A stretch of 43,305 nucleotides of DNA from positions 1 to 43,305 of the forward strand of contig NZ_MJAJ01000068.1 in the NCBI RefSeq assembly GCF_001746365.1. Direction: 5' to 3'. This document shows positions 40,009-43,305 of the stretch, piece by piece. The translations under genes and the position numbers were made by a program. How positions within the stretch are numbered: position 1 is the first letter of the stretch; the number at the start of each line of letters is the position of its first letter. Source of the DNA: Streptomyces sp. LUP30. GTDB taxonomy: Bacteria > Actinomycetota > Actinomycetes > Streptomycetales > Streptomycetaceae. The notes beneath the pieces were generated by a model. The model had not been told where the DNA came from. It was given only the letters and a program-made list of their open reading frames with translations, and ran no database searches.

Positions 40009-43000
40009 GTGAGCAGCAGGCCATCCCGAGGCGCTGCTCGCCTCGCAGCCATACTCGACGCGCTGCCCGACGCGTTGTTGCTGGTCAACGCCAACGGGAC
40101 CGTCGTCAACGCGAACACCATCGCGCTCGAGGCCTTCGAGACTCCGGGCACGGCGCTGGTGGGGCGGGGGCTGCTCGATCTGCTCCCGCAGTTCGACTCC
40201 AAGCTGATCCCGGGCTCCATGCGGCGGCCCGACCACATGGACCCGCGCGGCCAGACCAAGCCGACCCGGATGGTCGCCCGCCGCACCGACGGCACCGAGT
40301 TCCCGGTCGAGGTCACCAGCGCCAACCTCGAGAACGGCCAGCAGGCCTACGACGGCTACGGCTACCCGTCCGCCTCCGACGAGCTGCTGATGCTCGTCGT
40401 GCGCGACCTCTCCGGCACCATCGACACCGAGGCCGAGCTGGCGCGGTCGCAGCGGCAGACCGAGATGATCCTGCGGGCCGCCTCCGAGGGCGTCGTCGGC
40501 ACCGACACCGACGGGCGGATCGTGCTCGTCAACCCGGCCGCCGCCCAGATACTGGGATACCGGGCCAGCGATCTCGGCGGCAAGGAGCTGCACGACCTCG
40601 TGCTGCACTCGCGCGCCGACGGCTCGCCCTTCGCGTACGACGACTCGCCGCTCGCCGACACGCTGCGCTCCGGGCGCAAGCACCGGGTGCGCGGACAGGT
40701 GCTGTGGTCCAAGGGCGGGGACAGGGTCGCGGTCGACCTGACGACCGCACCCGTGCGCGACGGTGATCAGCTCGTCGGCGCCGTCATGACCTTCACCGAC
40801 CGGCGGCCCTTCGACGCCCTCGCCGAGGAGAAGGAGTCCGTCGAGAAACGACACACGGCGGAGTTGGAGAAGCTCTCCGAGGAGCACGCCTCCGACCTCA
40901 CCGCGTTGCGCCAGCAGCACGTCACCGAGCTGGAGGAGCTGCGCGAGCGGCACGAGGAGGAGCTCGCGGCGGGCGAGGAACGCTACGCCGCGCTGGGCGA
41001 ACGGGAGAAGGACCGCTACGAGGCGCTCGCCGGCCGGCACGAGCAACTGCTCACCCTGCTCGGCGGCTCCCTGCGCGGCCCCCTGGACGAACTGCGCCGC
41101 GAGCTGGCCGCGCTCGCCGCGGACGACGCCGGTCAGCTGTGGCCCGAGGCCAACCAGGTGCTGCATCACCTGTCGGCCGGCTACTCGCGGATCACCACGC
41201 TCATCGACAACGTCCTCGGGTACCAGCGGCTGGACACGGGTGCGGAGGTCGTCGTCCGGACGAAGGTGATGCTGGACGCCGTCGTCGCGGCCGGCGTCGA
41301 CGGAGCGGTCGACCTCATCGGGCCCGGACGGGTCCAGTTCGCCGTGCACGCGCCGCCCATCGAGGCCGAGGTCGACGCGCGGCTCCTCGCGACCGCGCTC
41401 GCGCACCTCGTGGCCGACGTCGCGGGAGTGGACGCGACCGGCAACGCGCCCGTCTCGGCGGGCGGTTACATGGACAACACCGTCGTGGTGGCGGCCGCTC
41501 AGCGCGGCGAGGTCGTGCGCATCGAGGTGCGCGGGCCGTACGCGGGCGGCGACCCCGTGCACGAGCCGATCGTGCGGGGCATCGTGCGGGCGCACGGCGG
41601 GGTGCTGCAGACGCACGAGGTGCCGGGCATGAGCGGGAGCGCCTATGTCCTGGAGGTGCCGCTGGGCGGCGGGGCGGGTGCCGTCGCGGCTCCGGCGGCC
41701 ATGGCGCTGCCCGCCCTCGCGGCCGGGCCCGGCGCGGACGCCCCGGGTGACCAGGCAGAGCAGGCCGAGCAGGGCGTCGGTGGACGCCGACGGGCCCGGC
41801 GGTCCTCCGTGGACGCGTTCCTGGAGAGCGAGGCTCCGCTCCCCGGCGCGGACGGCGGCGCGGACGGCGGGGCGGACCCGGACGCGTCGGCCCCGACCGG
41901 ACGCCGGCGCAGGCGTGGCCCGGCCGCACAGGAGATCCCGGGCGAGCTTCCGCCCGCGGTGGGCGAGGCCGACGGCGCGGACAACGCGGAGGGTCCCGGC
42001 GGCACCGGACGGCGGCGCGGTCGGTCGGCCGAGGTCGCCGTCGTGGGGGACGCGGGAGCCGAGAGCGGTGTGAGCGAGGGAGCCGTCGTCACCGCGGCGG
42101 AGCACGCTGCGGGAACCGCCGCCTCGGGCACGGGACTCGGCGGCACCGTCCCACCGCAGGGCGTCCCACCGCAGGGCATCCCGCCGCAGGGCGTCACAGC
42201 TCCGGGCGGACGGCGGGCCCGGCACGCGCCGGACGAGCAGCAGCCGCAGAACGCCCTGCCGCCCGCCCTGCCCGCGCTCGCGAGCGCATCCGCGGAACCC
42301 CAGGGCACGTCGAACACGGCCTCGGGCATGAACTCGGGCATGAACTCTGGCACGGAGACGGACGCGGAGAGCGGGCAGCCCACGGGCCGCCGCCGGCGTG
42401 CGCTGGCCGCCGCGAACGAGCGTGCCGCCGCCCAGGAGGCGGGCCCCCGTGCGGTGTTCGCCCTGCCGCCCGCGGCGGCGGACCGGGGGCCGGACGGTCC
42501 CGGCGGTTCCGGTGGCACGAGCGCGGCGGACCAGGCCCGGGCCGGGGGGCCGGTGCCTCCGGCGGGCGCGGGTCCCCTTCCCGCGCCGGCGGCCGGAACG
42601 GCCCCTGGAGCAGGGGGAGTTCCCGGGCCCGGAGCGGTTCATGTTCCGGCGCAGGTCCAGGTCCAGGCGCAGTCCCCGGTTCAGGCCCAGGCCCAGGCCC
42701 AGGCTCCGCTTCCGGCGCAGGCCCACGGACCCGGCCCTGTCCCCGCACCCGTCCCCCTGCCCGGGCAGGCTCCGATTCCCGCACAGGCACAGGCACCGGC
42801 CCAGGTGCCGGGTCAGGTGCCGGGTCAGGTGCCGGGTCAGGGTTCCGCGGACGATCACGCGGTGGACCACGGTCGGCATGACGCCGTCGCGCACGACCAG
42901 TCCGAGGACCACACTCCGCCCCAGCCGCACCCGACGAGCGCGCCCACAGGCCGTCGCCGCCGCGCCGTCGCCCAGCCGCCCGCCGAAGGCGTCGGTGCAC

Positions 43001-43305
43001 CCGCGCAGGCCGGACAGGCCGGACAGGCCGGAGCCATGGTGGCCCAGGCAGCCGTCCCGGCACAGGCACAGCCCCAGGCACAGGCCGGGCAGTCCGTCGC
43101 CGGCGCCCAGCCCGTTCCGGTCCCCACGCCCGTACCGGGGCAGCCGTTGCCCGGGCAGCCCGCCGCAGCGCAAGCCGCTCAGGCGGCTCCCGGCGCCCCT
43201 CTGGGCGCTGGCGCACCGCAGGCGCCCGGGCAGGGACAGCCGCTGCCGGCCGAAGCACCGGCGGGGGCGGTGCCGAGTGCGCCGCTACCGCCGAACGGCG
43301 CCGCG
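40009..43305 (+). CDS. Large PAS-domain / degenerate histidine-kinase protein, N-terminal 1099 residues (runs off window)
   Basis: GTG 40009 with AGGGAGGA 8 nt upstream. Two PAS domains: about 10-110 (ILDALPDALLLVNANGTVVN) and 145-260 (ILRAASEGVVGTDTDGRIVL, FTDRRPFDAL). A charged coiled coil runs from about 270 to 345 (EKRHTAELEKLSEEH...). The next block (LLTLLGGSLRGPLDELRREL) is where a kinase has SHELRTPL; the phospho-acceptor His is replaced, and the ATPase region to about 560 lacks clear N and G boxes. Residues 560-1099 are disordered Ala/Pro/Gln/Gly sequence with six spaced GRRRR-type motifs. The end is outside; a receiver domain there is plausible. Confidence 0.8.
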   Translation, partial: MSSRPSRGAARLAAILDALPDALLLVNANGTVVNANTIALEAFETPGTALVGRGLLDLLPQFDSKLIPGSMRRPDHMDPRGQTKPTRMVARRTDGTEFPVEVTSANLENGQQAYDGYGYPSASDELLMLVVRDLSGTIDTEAELARSQRQTEMILRAASEGVVGTDTDGRIVLVNPAAAQILGYRASDLGGKELHDLVLHSRADGSPFAYDDSPLADTLRSGRKHRVRGQVLWSKGGDRVAVDLTTAPVRDGDQLVGAVMTFTDRRPFDALAEEKESVEKRHTAELEKLSEEHASDLTALRQQHVTELEELRERHEEELAAGEERYAALGEREKDRYEALAGRHEQLLTLLGGSLRGPLDELRRELAALAADDAGQLWPEANQVLHHLSAGYSRITTLIDNVLGYQRLDTGAEVVVRTKVMLDAVVAAGVDGAVDLIGPGRVQFAVHAPPIEAEVDARLLATALAHLVADVAGVDATGNAPVSAGGYMDNTVVVAAAQRGEVVRIEVRGPYAGGDPVHEPIVRGIVRAHGGVLQTHEVPGMSGSAYVLEVPLGGGAGAVAAPAAMALPALAAGPGADAPGDQAEQAEQGVGGRRRARRSSVDAFLESEAPLPGADGGADGGADPDASAPTGRRRRRGPAAQEIPGELPPAVGEADGADNAEGPGGTGRRRGRSAEVAVVGDAGAESGVSEGAVVTAAEHAAGTAASGTGLGGTVPPQGVPPQGIPPQGVTAPGGRRARHAPDEQQPQNALPPALPALASASAEPQGTSNTASGMNSGMNSGTETDAESGQPTGRRRRALAAANERAAAQEAGPRAVFALPPAAADRGPDGPGGSGGTSAADQARAGGPVPPAGAGPLPAPAAGTAPGAGGVPGPGAVHVPAQVQVQAQSPVQAQAQAQAPLPAQAHGPGPVPAPVPLPGQAPIPAQAQAPAQVPGQVPGQVPGQGSADDHAVDHGRHDAVAHDQSEDHTPPQPHPTSAPTGRRRRAVAQPPAEGVGAPAQAGQAGQAGAMVAQAAVPAQAQPQAQAGQSVAGAQPVPVPTPVPGQPLPGQPAAAQAAQAAPGAPLGAGAPQAPGQGQPLPAEAPAGAVPSAPLPPNGAA

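Noticed and set aside
39670..43173. A 1167-codon open frame on the minus strand
   Set aside because: It is the reverse complement of the PAS/pseudokinase gene, which has recognisable PAS domains and a good ribosome site. The minus translation is Arg/Gly/His-rich without domain patterns.

Overview
The window is high-GC actinobacterial chromosome and almost certainly Streptomyces. Third codon positions are nearly all G or C, GTG and TTG starts are common, and the gene order upp / tadA-associated protein / tadA / tRNA-Ser / Dabb protein / two SigB-type sigma factors resembles, from memory, the sigN-sigF neighbourhood of S. coelicolor, read in the opposite direction. It looks like core or near-core chromosome with one small decayed mobile element.

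Layout. 1-2460: an edge-truncated WS/DGAT-type acyltransferase diverges from a macrolide-type glycosyltransferase and a hotdog thioesterase. 2494-4746: a CopC-CopD copper protein. 4881-8376: an iron locus, with an Ntn-hydrolase acylase and a siderophore-type acetyltransferase on one strand, a siderophore-interacting reductase on the other, and a 19-bp iron box between them. 8401-11769: HhH-GPD protein, ParB-like small protein, LytR_C membrane protein and upp. 11890-16795: small genes, tadA and its partner, tRNA-Ser(CGA), a small membrane protein, a Dabb protein, then sigF and sigN separated by repeats and palindromes. 17127-18372: a putative lipoprotein and a tail-anchored protein. 18561-22694: a MarR-controlled operon of a DHA2 exporter with three regulatory-like beta domains and a YceI protein carrying one such domain. 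22914-26016: an F420/PPOX oxidoreductase, then a DHA2 exporter plus TetR with a large palindromic operator. 26057-32365: an operon of response regulator, histidine kinase, GT2-GtrA fusion and GT-C glycosyltransferase, bounded by a terminator and a repeat-rich promoter. 32663-35542: DUF2797 protein, GHxxAGW membrane protein, MarR regulator and rhomboid protease.

35670-38544: a decayed integrative element lies next to tRNA-Arg(ACG). The tRNA 3' end is duplicated 2.8 kb away. Between the copies are a low-GC orphan membrane protein gene, a fragment of an SpdB/DUF2637-like protein and a frameshifted RepSA-type initiator; no integrase remains. 38735-43305: tRNA-Ser(GCT), a subtilisin-inhibitor-like secreted protein, and a very long PAS/pseudokinase protein that runs off the window.

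How genes work together: several units are compact modules with visible control sites, namely the iron box, MarR and TetR operators, and likely response-regulator repeats. Three genes share a -10 hexamer exactly 6 nt before the start codon, suggesting leaderless mRNAs. Intergenic DNA is rich in short tandem repeats (9 to 23 bp units), often directly after stop codons. All functional calls rest on motif reading without database searches.
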